Shown piece by piece: positions 1-7,045 of a stretch of DNA of 17,185 bases; position 1 is the first letter of the stretch, and the number at the start of each line of letters is the position of its first letter. Both the position numbers and the translations under genes were made by a program. Location: the NCBI GenBank assembly GCA_964574335.1, contig CAZNNH010000135.1:1-17185 (forward strand). The letters run 5' to 3'. Origin of the DNA: CAZNNH01 sp964574335. GTDB taxonomy: Bacteria > Acidobacteriota > Vicinamibacteria > Fen-336. The notes beneath the pieces were generated by a model that ran no database searches, was not told the origin of the DNA, and was given only the letters and a program-made list of their open reading frames with translations.

Positions 1-37
1 CGTCTCCGCAGGCACGGCAAGAACGCGTCCCGCCGCA

Positions 38-52
38 TGGCATGTCGCTTGC
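38..52 (+). promoter_or_regulatory. Sigma-54 -24/-12 promoter for the DUF3185-like gene (copy 1)
   Basis: TGGCATGTCGCTTGC has the conserved -24 TGGCA element at 38-43, five spacer bases and the -12 TTGC at 49-52, followed by T. Transcription would start near 63-64, giving a leader of about 18 bases that contains the GGGAGGAAAG ribosome binding site. The equivalent site in the second copy (14926-14940) is conserved apart from one spacer base. Confidence 0.75.
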
Positions 53-81
53 TCTCCCGGAACACGGAAAGGGAGGAAAGC

Positions 82-294
82 ATGAAGGGGATGAAGCTGC
101 TGGGAGCGGTGCTCCTCGGCCTGGGCATCCTGGCCATCGCCTACGGCGGGTTCAGCTACACCAGGAAGACCGACAAGGTGGACTTCGGGCCCGTCCACAT
201 CGCGGTGCAGGACAAGGAGAGGGTGAACGTCCCGCTGTGGGCGGGGGTGGGCGTCGCGATCGTGGGCGGCGTTCTGCTCGCGCGCCGGGGCTAG
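82..294 (+). CDS. Small two-helix membrane protein, DUF3185-like (copy 1)
   Basis: This 70-residue protein has an N-terminal hydrophobic helix (about 4-24), a short polar middle (25-50, with TDKVDFGPVHIAVQDKE) and a C-terminal helix (51-67) ending in ArgArg. This is the layout of small uncharacterised inner-membrane proteins of the DUF3185 type; the family assignment is from memory. The ATG at 82 is chosen because GGGAGGAAAG lies just upstream (71-80); the alternative ATG at 37 would precede and overlap the sigma-54 promoter. A paralogue at 14970 differs at six positions (M4T, S25T, K29N, F35I, Q43H, G70V). Function is unknown. A role in envelope stress is inferred only from its sigma-54 promoter and its neighbours. 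Confidence 0.8.
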   Translation: MKGMKLLGAVLLGLGILAIAYGGFSYTRKTDKVDFGPVHIAVQDKERVNVPLWAGVGVAIVGGVLLARRG

Positions 295-325
295 CGCCGT
301 GCCGCCCCTTGTCCAGGGGAAACCC

Positions 326-405
326 TCGACCGCCAGTCGCGACGCCTCGGCCCTCGTCGCGCAGGGCCTAGCGCTCGGCGGCTGTGCCCACCTCCAGAGC
401 TGGCC
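326..405 (+). pseudogene. Remnant of a lipoprotein signal sequence (copy 1)
   Basis: One frame reads as a hydrophobic stretch ending in a lipobox-like motif, ALVAQGLALGGCAHLQS. The second copy (about 15215-15290) keeps the same frame and motif (VLVGLGLALGGCAPLQS). Neither copy has a start codon and ribosome binding site in frame, and a one-base length difference just upstream shifts the possible leader. Reading stops being meaningful after the Gln-Ser. This is best read as the decayed front of a small lipoprotein gene carried within the duplication. Without the paralogous copy it would not be recognisable. Confidence 0.35.
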
Positions 406-515
406 ACACGCCTGTTCTGGGCGCAGGGCTTCGCAGCCGACCGGACGTATCCGGTGGGCGTCCGCTGCCATGGCTGTCCCAAGGACCCACCGATGCCCAG
501 CCCCGGGACCTCCAG

Positions 516-593
516 TGGGGCTACGGCCCGGCCGGCGGCCTGGGTCTGGTCGTGCTGATCCTGGTCGTCCTGCTCCTTTCGGGTCGACTCTAG
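516..593 (+). pseudogene. 5'-truncated DUF3309-like gene (copy 1)
   Basis: The last 26 residues, starting WGYGPAGG and ending LLLSGRL, match the C-terminal half of the intact 50-residue protein at 15478-15630 with one change (Ser to Ala). Upstream of 516 the sequence no longer resembles the first helix of the family. It lacks both the start codon seen in copy 2 and the sigma-54 promoter. A longer open frame from 384 exists, but its first 43 residues are hydrophilic and unlike any DUF3309 protein. I infer loss of the gene's 5' half by replacement or deletion. Confidence 0.7.
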
Positions 594-1091
594 GTCGGCC
601 TACGCGGCCCGCCGCCGCTTCGTCATCCTCGGAGACGAAGGGATCCACGCGAAAGGCGGCAGGAGCTCTGGGACGGAGTCGCGGCGGTCTCCGAGCACCA
701 TGGACCTCGGCGGGAAACCGTCGCTCGGCTGGGGGGACGTGGGGGTGCCGGTCGGCGAAGACGGCCCGGGAGATCGCCACAGCCTGAAGACGAGGGCCCG
801 GGAAGGCCATTTCTACAATCTACATGCACGGGGAGGCCAAGACCGTATGGTTACGCCCGGCGGCATCCCCTGCTCCGCTTCGCGTATGTTGCGCTGACTC
901 ATACCCCTAGCCACGATGAGCACGCGATCGAGGCCGCGACCCGGTTTGGCGTGGAGGTTGCTCGTGCCACGGCGGTCGCCGGGTGCTGCTCGGCGAGTGG
1001 GGCGCCCCGAAGGGCTGGACCCTCCTGAGCGCAAGTTGGCTCTGACATGGGTTGCCGACGAGTTCGAGCAACCCGAGATTGGGGGCGTGAC
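594..1091. other. Intergenic region, no convincing gene
   Basis: Positions 594-625 are still part of the duplicated block. Positions 626-794 show no gene I can support on either strand. Positions 795-824 repeat a segment that follows copy 2, including TTTCTACAATCTACA. From about 830 the sequence is visibly less GC-rich than its surroundings and runs without a gene into the leader of the DUF3494 gene at 1092. A candidate sigma-54 promoter lies at 947-961. Confidence 0.6.
947..961 (+). promoter_or_regulatory. Possible sigma-54 promoter for the DUF3494 gene
   Basis: TGGCGTGGAGGTTGC keeps the invariant TGGC, the five-base spacing and a perfect TTGC followed by T. It departs from consensus at the fifth and sixth bases of the -24 element (GT for AC). 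It points at the gene starting at 1092, leaving a leader of about 120 bases. It is weaker than the other sites listed. Confidence 0.4.
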
Positions 1092-1997
1092 ATGAGGCCG
1101 GTTCTGCGCTGGGCGATACCGGTTCTGGTTGTCACTCTGGGCCTGGCGCACACAGGATGCGACTCCGTATCCACGGGGCGATCGCCCACATCGCCCACAG
1201 GCGTCCCGCCCCCAGGTGCGGCTGACCAAACCGGCGGGGTGAGGACCATGCAGGTCGCACCGCCGGCGGGTGCGGCGTTGAGGCAATTCTCGGTCTTTGG
1301 CAACACGGGTGTGGTGGGCTCCGCCGGGGCGGGCAGCATCGTCGACGGAGACGTCGGCTCTTGGGCAACGGACACGGTGACCAACTTCCCACCCTCGAGC
1401 GTCACGCCGGGGCATTCCGTGCGCCACGTCGTGTCGGGGGATGGGCCACTGCTGATACAGGCTGACACGGATCGTACCGCTGCCTTTGTCGCCCTGACTC
1501 AGCCGATTGACGCGACGCTCGCTGCGAACCTGGCCGGACAGACTCTCACCACAGGCGTTTATGACTTCGTGGGGGGCGCGGCCCTCTTGCCAGCCGGAGG
1601 AACGCTCACTCTCAACGGGGCAGGGGTCTTCGTCTTCATGACGGGTAGCTCGCTCACCACCGTCGCCGGCTCGAATGTCACTGGCACGGCGAACCCCTGC
1701 AACGTGTACTGGCAGATCGGCAGCTCCGCGACCATCGACTCGAACAACTTCTATGGACAAGTCTTCGCGAGTGCCAGCATCACCGTCACCGGCAACCTGA
1801 TTGGCAAGGCGGTAGCGGGAGCAGGGCCAGGTGGTGCGGTGACGATGCCGGTCGCCGGCACCAGGATCGGAGGGTGCGCCGCCGCGGCGCCGGCGCCTGG
1901 TCCGCCTGGTTCTGTCCCGGCGCTGCCTGAGGCTGCGGTGTTTGGTCTGCTGACGCTCCTCTTGGCCGGCGGAGCTTTCGTTCTCGGTCGTCCCTGA
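1092..1997 (+). CDS. DUF3494 ice-binding-like surface protein with CTERM sorting tail
   Basis: This 301-residue exported protein has three parts. Residues 1-23 are a signal peptide ending HTGC, a loose lipobox with Cys23. Residues about 60-262 are a DUF3494 (ice-binding-like) beta-helix domain, recognisable from LTTGVYDF, TLTLNGAGVFVFMTGSSLTT and NPCNVYWQIGSSAT. A Pro/Ala linker leads to VPALPE (275-280), a hydrophobic helix (281-298) and a final Arg-Pro. The tail resembles IPTL/PEP-CTERM signals cut by exosortases, although only one Arg follows the helix. The ATG at 1092 is preferred to the one at 1047 because it places the signal peptide at the N-terminus. It converges on the exosortase gene 16 bases away, so it is a likely substrate of that enzyme. 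DUF3494 proteins bind ice or act as adhesins; which applies here cannot be told. Confidence 0.85.
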   Translation: MRPVLRWAIPVLVVTLGLAHTGCDSVSTGRSPTSPTGVPPPGAADQTGGVRTMQVAPPAGAALRQFSVFGNTGVVGSAGAGSIVDGDVGSWATDTVTNFPPSSVTPGHSVRHVVSGDGPLLIQADTDRTAAFVALTQPIDATLAANLAGQTLTTGVYDFVGGAALLPAGGTLTLNGAGVFVFMTGSSLTTVAGSNVTGTANPCNVYWQIGSSATIDSNNFYGQVFASASITVTGNLIGKAVAGAGPGGAVTMPVAGTRIGGCAAAAPAPGPPGSVPALPEAAVFGLLTLLLAGGAFVLGRP

Positions 1998-2013
1998 GAA
2001 GACAAGGGGCGTT

Positions 2014-4206
2014 CTAGCGAGGCCGGCCCACGCCCACCGAGGCGAGCAGGTAGCCGTGCCGGCGCACGGCCGGCACGTGCGCGTCGAGCCATACGAAGGG
2101 CTTGAGGGCGGCGGCGGTCACGCGCGCGAGCGGCGGAACGTAGCTGTGAAAGGCGAGGTCGGCCATGCGCAACCACCCTGGCACGAACAGGATGGCCGTC
2201 TCCGCGACGACCTCGAAGCCGGCCGCCTGGAGCATCCGCCGGAGCGCCCGGCGCGAGAAGGACCGCTCGTAGCCGTAGCCGTAGAGTCGGAGCGACTGGA
2301 GGACGGCCGAAAGCAGCGGCCGGAGGAAGGGATCCCACCGGTTCGGCACTCCCACCACGGCGCGGCCGCCCGGCCGAAGCACACGGTGGATCTCGTGGAG
2401 CGCGGTCTCGGGGTCGAGGAGGTGCTCGATCGTGCCCATCGAGTAGACCGCGTCGAAGCTCCCGTCGCGGAAGGGGAGGCGCCGCACGTCGGCCACCGGC
2501 GCGCCCAGGGCCGGCGAGAACGCGGCCCGGGCTTGCCGGACGATCGGCTCCGAGATGTCGAAGCCGAAGACGGCCGCTCGCTGCCCGCGCACCCACTGCA
2601 GGATGCGCGTGTTCTTGGCCTCGTCCCACAGGTCGGTCTTGAGCAGCACGCACCCGCCCAGGTCGGGGACGTGCTCGGACAGCAGCCGCTTCTCGTTCTC
2701 CAGGTAGTAGGCGGTGGACGCAGCGCCGCCGAGGTCGGGAAAGCTCTCCCCGACCTCCTGCCAGAAACGGCGAGGGGCGCTGAGGCTGGCGGGGACCGTT
2801 GGCTGCGGGCCTCCGGGGCACGGGCGGCCCGCCGCGGCCCGCCCGCCCCGGAGCATCACGAGCATGAGGACGACGGGCACCCCCACGGCCCACGCCCGCA
2901 GGAGGAGCGCGTGGACCGGGCCCCTATGCTCGGCCAGCTCTCCGAGGACGACGAGGAGCATGACCTGGGAAACGAACAGCACGCCGAAGGCCGACAGGAG
3001 GCGCCGCCAGCTCACGCCGGCCGCCATCCCGAGGGCGAGGAGCAGGCCGGCCTGGTAGGCGGGCAGCAGGGCGAGCGCCCCCTGGGTGTCGCCAGGTGCG
3101 GTCAGCTCCGTCAGCGTGTGCGGGGCCAGGAAAGTGGCCGCCCGCGCGGCGCTCTTCGCCACGCTCGTGAGGGCGGCACCGGCGACGATGGCCAGGATCA
3201 CGGCGGCACCCAGAGCGGCGCTGGCGCGCCCCACCCACCTCCGGGGTGCCGCAGGCTCCCGCCACCAAGCGACCATCACCACCACCACGACGGCCAGCAC
3301 GAGCTGATGGAAGCCGTGGACGAGGAACAGGGGCGACTCCGCGAGGGCAGGGGGAAGAGCCAGCAGGAGCAAGCGGGCGACGGCGAGAGCGGTGAAGAGC
3401 AGAGGCGCGGCCATCAGGGCCAGGGCGCGCCCGGGCCAAGCCAGGCGAGCAGTGAGGACGCCCGCAACATAGAGGGGGACGAGGGCCGTGGCGAGACACT
3501 CGGGGGTCACCACGAAGGCCCCACGGCTGGTGGCCAGGACGTTGCCAGAAGCCGTGGCCGCTACGCCCGCTGCGGCGAGCAGGAAGGCGGCCGCGCGGGC
3601 TGCCCATGCGCCGGCCTCGAGCAGGACTTGGCTCCGCGCGATCCAGGGGCCGCAGAGTGCGAAGGCGACGAGGAGCACTGCGGCCCGGGGCGCAAAGCGC
3701 CGGCCCATCGAGAGAAACGCGTCGTGCTCTGCGGAGGCGCCCTCCTCGGCCGGTCCCCGCGTTCCCAGGGCCCCCCGCATCCAGGCGACGACGTAACCAA
3801 CGGTGGCGAGGACGAGGATCGCCGGCCAGACCTGGAGATGGAGAGCCTGGAAGAGCCCTGGCGAGGTGGCCGCGCGGCCGAGGGTTACGATGCGCACGGT
3901 GTTCAGGGCCAGGATGAGGGCGATGCCGCCGGTGGCCCCGGCGAGGCGGGCACGCCAGGGGGCCGGGCAGGCGAGAACGGCCGCCAGACAGAGCGCGAGC
4001 ACGTCAGTCCCGCTGCACTCGGAGGTGACGGCGACTGGCACCGGAGGAAGGCCGGCGTAGAAGCTCGCGGCCTGCTCCTGGAGGCGCGTGAGGGGGAGAA
4101 CGAGCCGCGCCTCCCCCCACGGGCTGCGCAGCAGAGCGAACAGGCCGAGGCTCCAGGCCAACGCGGCGAACACGAACACGGTCGCCCTAGGCCGCACCGC
4201 GTGCAC
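2014..4206 (-). CDS. Tandem exosortase/archaeosortase protein fused to a methyltransferase-like domain
   Basis: This is a 730-residue polytopic membrane protein. Domain 1 (about 10-145) has exosortase features: SECSG with Cys64, NTVRI with Arg105 and His123. Domain 2 (about 175-315) repeats the pattern: TPECLA with Cys237, AVAR with Arg278, and His297 or His300. Residues about 325-455 add more helices. Residues about 475-730 form a cytoplasmic class I SAM methyltransferase-like domain with FGFDIS (548-552), PFRDGSFDAVYSMGTIEHL and RVLRPGG; the usual GxGxG loop is not evident. Exosortases cleave and re-anchor CTERM proteins at the inner membrane. The start is GTG at 4206 because an in-frame TAG lies 12 bases upstream; no good ribosome binding site is visible. 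The likely substrate is the convergent DUF3494 protein. The role of the methyltransferase part is unknown. Confidence 0.85.
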   Translation of the reverse strand: MHAVRPRATVFVFAALAWSLGLFALLRSPWGEARLVLPLTRLQEQAASFYAGLPPVPVAVTSECSGTDVLALCLAAVLACPAPWRARLAGATGGIALILALNTVRIVTLGRAATSPGLFQALHLQVWPAILVLATVGYVVAWMRGALGTRGPAEEGASAEHDAFLSMGRRFAPRAAVLLVAFALCGPWIARSQVLLEAGAWAARAAAFLLAAAGVAATASGNVLATSRGAFVVTPECLATALVPLYVAGVLTARLAWPGRALALMAAPLLFTALAVARLLLLALPPALAESPLFLVHGFHQLVLAVVVVVMVAWWREPAAPRRWVGRASAALGAAVILAIVAGAALTSVAKSAARAATFLAPHTLTELTAPGDTQGALALLPAYQAGLLLALGMAAGVSWRRLLSAFGVLFVSQVMLLVVLGELAEHRGPVHALLLRAWAVGVPVVLMLVMLRGGRAAAGRPCPGGPQPTVPASLSAPRRFWQEVGESFPDLGGAASTAYYLENEKRLLSEHVPDLGGCVLLKTDLWDEAKNTRILQWVRGQRAAVFGFDISEPIVRQARAAFSPALGAPVADVRRLPFRDGSFDAVYSMGTIEHLLDPETALHEIHRVLRPGGRAVVGVPNRWDPFLRPLLSAVLQSLRLYGYGYERSFSRRALRRMLQAAGFEVVAETAILFVPGWLRMADLAFHSYVPPLARVTAAALKPFVWLDAHVPAVRRHGYLLASVGVGRPR

Positions 4207-4298
4207 GGGAGGATTCTAGTCCAGGTGTGCATCCCCGGTCCCCACGTCTCCCGCACTGCGCCAGCGGAGCCCGGCACTTGAAGGTAAGCTCTGCGGCC

Positions 4299-6279
4299 AT
4301 GTCGGTGGACCCAGAGCCGTCCGTGGCCCGGGGGGCCGGCCTCGCCTTTGCGGTGGCCCTCTTGGCGACGCTGGTCATGGCCGCGCCGGTGGCGTTCGCG
4401 CCCGGAGAGCGTCTCTTCGGAAGCGGCAAGATCCTCGGGCGCGAGGACCCGAACCGCGATCCGCTGATCGTCATCGAGCAGTTCCGGACCGGACGAGTGC
4501 CGACTCCCTACCTCCAGCCGCTCACCGACCTCACCGGCCGCGCCCTGGCCCGGCTCGTGGGCCCGGTCCCGGCCTACAACGTCCTGGTTCTCGCCACGTT
4601 CCCCCTCTCGGCCGCCGCCGCCTACCTGCTGGCGCGCCGCGTCGTCGGCTCCCACCTCGGGGCGATGGCCGCCGGGCTGGCCTACGCATTCCTGCCGTTC
4701 CACGTCACGCAAGCCGCCGGTCACCCTCACATTTCGCAGACGCAGTGGCTCCCGCTCTACCTCCTGGCCCTGTGGCGCTGCGCCGACGGTCCGAATCTCC
4801 CGCGGGCGGCGCTGCTGCTCGCCTCGGCCTCGGCCGTCGCGCTCTCGGACTTCTACGGGGGGTTCATCGCCGCGGTGCTGAGCCCCGTGGCGCTGGTTGC
4901 TCACGGGGTGACATCGCCGAACCGGCCGGGCCAGAGCAGCCTGCGGCGCGTGGCGATCACGGGCCTGGTGCTCGCGGCGGCGGCCGCGGCTGGCCTCGTC
5001 CTCATCCGCCACTTCGCCCCCGCGGTCCTGCTTCACCCCGGGTCCCTCGCCTTCGCGCGCTCGGAGCTCTTCGCCTGGAGCGCGAAGTGGTGGAGCTACC
5101 TGATCCCCCCGGTGGATCACCCGCTGGTGGGGTCCAGCGTCCGGGAGTTCTGGGGCAGGCGTGGCATCGGTGAGAGTCTCCTGGAGCACCAGCAGGTGGG
5201 CGTGGGCTGGTCGCTCCTCGTGCTGGGGGCGGTGCCGCTCTGGCTCTGGCTGCGCGGCGATCGGGCCTCGCTCGCGGTCCGCAGCGCTCCCGTGCTGGCG
5301 AGCCTGGCCTGCGCCGCCCTCCTGTGCTCTCTCTCCCGAGCGGAGGATCGGGCCCTTCACGTTCGTGCGCCCCTCCGCGTTGCTGTACGAGGTGGCGCCG
5401 ATGTTCCGGGCCTACGCGCGGTTCGGCGTGGTGGTTGGCCTCATGACCGCGCTGCTGGCGGGGGCGGGCGCCGCCTGCCTGTGGCGCTCGGCCACGTCCG
5501 CCGGCCGGCGCGCGGCCGTGCTCCTGCTTGGCCTGGCCGTCCTGGAGTACGCGCCCTTTCCCCCCTGGCGCTGGCGCGACGTGTTACCAACCCGCGCCCA
5601 CCGGTGGCTCGCGGCGCAGCCCGGCTCTCTGCGCGTGCTGGATTGCGTGCCTCCGTTCCGAGTCTCCGATTCCCTGGGTGACTCGCTGCTCGGTCACCAG
5701 GTTTCGCTGCTCGGGCCGAACTTCGACGACTGCGGGGAGCCGCGGCTCGGGGACAAGCTGAAGGCGATGGGCTACACCCACGTCGTGGTGCGGCGCGACA
5801 GCACGAGAGGAGGGTGGCCGGTGGCCGACCGGGCACCCGAGGGGCTCGCCCGCGGACCGGAGTTCGAAGACGGGTGGATCCTCGAGGTGGCGGCCGAAAG
5901 GCCCCGCGCGTACGTGAGCGCCATGATCAGCTTCTACGCTCGCGAGCACGAGGGGGAGGCGACCTGGCGCTGGATGTGGCAGAAGGGGGCGCTGCGGGTT
6001 GCCGCGACAGGAGAGTCGGCGGGGACCTTGCTGGAGCTGGAGCTGAAGGCGTTTCCTCGCCACCGACGCGTCGAGTGGTTCCTCGACGGGCGCCGGCGCG
6101 GCGAGCTCGAGGTGACGGCCGAGTGGCGCCGGTACGCGCTGCCTCTCGGCCCGCTCGCGCCCGGGGAGACGACACTCACCCTCGCCTGCCGCGAGCCGGC
6201 CATCGTGGCGAACGACGTCCTCCACAACGGCGACTCCCGTGCCCTCGCCCTGGCCGTGGGGACCTGGAGGATCAGGTGA
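4299..6279 (+). pseudogene. GT-C-type membrane glycosyltransferase-like protein, split by a frameshift
   Basis: Two frames together make one protein of about 660 residues. The first, from ATG 4299, reads sensibly to LLCSLS near 5335. The second continues from there as ERRIGPFTFVRPSALLYEVAPMFRAYARF to the stop at 6279. Removing one base from the C/T-rich run around 5328-5338 restores a single frame. The N-terminal part has many helices and an acidic first loop (EDPNRD, residues 49-54), as in GT-C enzymes that use lipid-linked sugars. The motif YLLARRVVG and the following PFHVTQAAGHPHISQTQWLPLYLLAL are typical of this uncharacterised family. The C-terminal part (about 5640-6279) is a soluble, probably beta-rich periplasmic domain. 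It is divergent from the exosortase gene, so a role in surface glycan synthesis or glycosylation of the exported protein is plausible but inferred. The shift may be a sequencing error. Confidence 0.75.
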
Positions 6280-6284
6280 GGTCC

Positions 6285-6299
6285 CCCACCCGAGGTGGG
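6285..6299 (+). terminator. Hairpin after the GT-C gene
   Basis: CCCACC-CGA-GGTGGG is a perfect six-base-pair stem starting six bases after the stop at 6279. There is no T tract, so intrinsic termination is uncertain. It does separate the GT-C gene from the sigma-54 promoter at 6329. Confidence 0.4.
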
Positions 6300-6328
6300 C
6301 GCCGTAGGCAGACCGGCCCCATCTGGGT

Positions 6329-6343
6329 TGGCACGGGGGTTGC
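6329..6343 (+). promoter_or_regulatory. Sigma-54 -24/-12 promoter for the BON gene
   Basis: TGGCACGGGGGTTGC is a perfect match to TGGCAC, five bases, TTGC, and is followed by T. The predicted start site is about 6354. The transcript begins almost immediately with the hairpin at 6358-6379, which is shared with the DUF3309 leader. A second small inverted repeat, GCACC-AC-GGTGC (6381-6392), lies just before the ribosome binding site. Confidence 0.88.
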
Positions 6344-6357
6344 TGCTATCAGTGCGC

Positions 6358-6379
6358 CGCCGCCGACCGCTGCGTGGCG
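6358..6379 (+). promoter_or_regulatory. Leader hairpin shared with the DUF3309 transcript
   Basis: These 22 bases are identical to 15363-15384. The ends CGCCGC and GTGGCG can pair (six pairs, one G·U) around a ten-base loop, CGACCGCTGC. In both places the element begins about 15 bases after the -12 GC of a sigma-54 promoter, so it would sit at the very 5' end of the transcript. It could be a stability or translational control element; the role is inferred. Confidence 0.5.
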
Positions 6380-6407
6380 GGCACCACGGTGCGGCAGAGG
6401 AGGCTGG

Positions 6408-6935
6408 ATGAGCTCGAGCGGAAAGCCGGTTCTGACTCTGGTTGCTCTACTCTTGATCTGGGGCGTCGGCGTTGCCCCGGCGCCAGCGAGCGACGACACC
6501 TGGATCACGACGAAGATCAAGATCGCGCTCCTGACCACGGACGGTGCGGGCCGCAACGCCGTCAAGGTCGACACGGAGCACGGCAAGATCACGCTCCACG
6601 GGATGGTCGACAGCCAGGCGGTGAAGGACAAGGCCGAAGCCACGGCGCGAGCCGTCGGCGGCGTGACGGAAGTCCGGAACCTGCTTGAGGTCGTGAAGGA
6701 GTCCCGCCAGGAGGCGGTGAAGGCCGCCGACAAGGACGTGAAAGAGGCGGTCGAGGGGTTGCTGAAGAAGGACGAGAGCCTCGAGGGGATCAAGGTGAAG
6801 TCGGTCGAGAACGGGCTCGTCTTCCTCGATGGAAGCACCACGAGCCTGGCAACGAAGCTGCAGGCCATCGAGTCCGTCTACGGCATTCCCGGCGTGAGGC
6901 AGGTGGCCTCCGGAATCGAGACCAAGGAAGAGTGA
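6408..6935 (+). CDS. Periplasmic protein with two BON domains
   Basis: This 175-residue protein has a signal peptide (1-28, cleavage after APAPA-S) followed by two BON domains, about 29-95 (DDTWITTKIKIALLTTDG through VTEVRNLLEV) and about 104-173 (VKEAVEGLLKKDESLEGIKV through VRQVASGI). BON domains of the OsmY type bind phospholipid surfaces and help periplasmic stress tolerance. The ATG at 6408 is set by AGAGGAGG about six bases upstream. The gene follows a perfect sigma-54 promoter and a structured leader. It is separated from the next gene by a strong inverted repeat, so it is probably a single-gene transcript. The family call is confident; the exact role is not known. Confidence 0.88.
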   Translation: MSSSGKPVLTLVALLLIWGVGVAPAPASDDTWITTKIKIALLTTDGAGRNAVKVDTEHGKITLHGMVDSQAVKDKAEATARAVGGVTEVRNLLEVVKESRQEAVKAADKDVKEAVEGLLKKDESLEGIKVKSVENGLVFLDGSTTSLATKLQAIESVYGIPGVRQVASGIETKEE

Positions 6936-6951
6936 GCGAGCGAGCGCCACT

Positions 6952-6967
6952 CCCGGGCACGCCCGGG
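6952..6967 (+). terminator. GC-rich hairpin after the BON gene
   Basis: CCCGGGC-AC-GCCCGGG is a perfect seven-base inverted repeat 16 bases after the BON stop. No T tract follows. It argues that speD begins downstream (GTG 7046) rather than at the overlapping GTG at 6932. Confidence 0.45.
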
Positions 6968-7045
6968 GGTGGCTCATCGAAGGAGATCGACAGGACCGGA
7001 CGCGAGTTCCTGGCGGCCCGCGGCGTGCTACGATTCGCTGGAGCC

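Larger units (their letters stand above)
1..625 (+). repeat. Segmental duplication, copy 1
   Basis: Positions 1-400 align with 14889-15287 with scattered substitutions and a single one-base gap near 325. Positions 516-625 align with 15553-15663. A short third block, 795-824, matches 15668-15699. Between the aligned blocks the copies differ completely: 401-515 here replaces the sigma-54 promoter, leader and start of the DUF3309 gene seen in copy 2, and 626-794 here has no counterpart there. The window begins inside the repeat, so its left edge is unknown. Copy 2 looks like the complete version. Both copies are in the same orientation about 14.3 kb apart. Confidence 0.9.

Noticed and set aside
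1684..1698. TGGCAC inside the DUF3494 gene, and similar ones at 4031, 7061 and 7190
   Set aside because: None has TTGC at the required five-base spacing, so they are not sigma-54 promoters.
2056..4281. Long open frame of 741 codons on the plus strand opposite the exosortase gene
   Set aside because: Its translation is almost wholly hydrophilic and rich in Arg, Glu, Gly and His, with no family resemblance; it mirrors the codon bias of the real minus-strand gene, which has clear membrane segments and motifs.
3903..5360. Minus-strand open frame across the exosortase/GT-C divergent junction
   Set aside because: It runs through the divergent promoter region and both real genes, and its composition is typical of an antisense shadow in GC-rich DNA.
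6932..7045. Longer N-terminus for speD starting at the GTG overlapping the BON stop
   Set aside because: The extra 38 residues do not resemble the family and contain the codons of a strong GC inverted repeat; starting at 7046 gives normal length.
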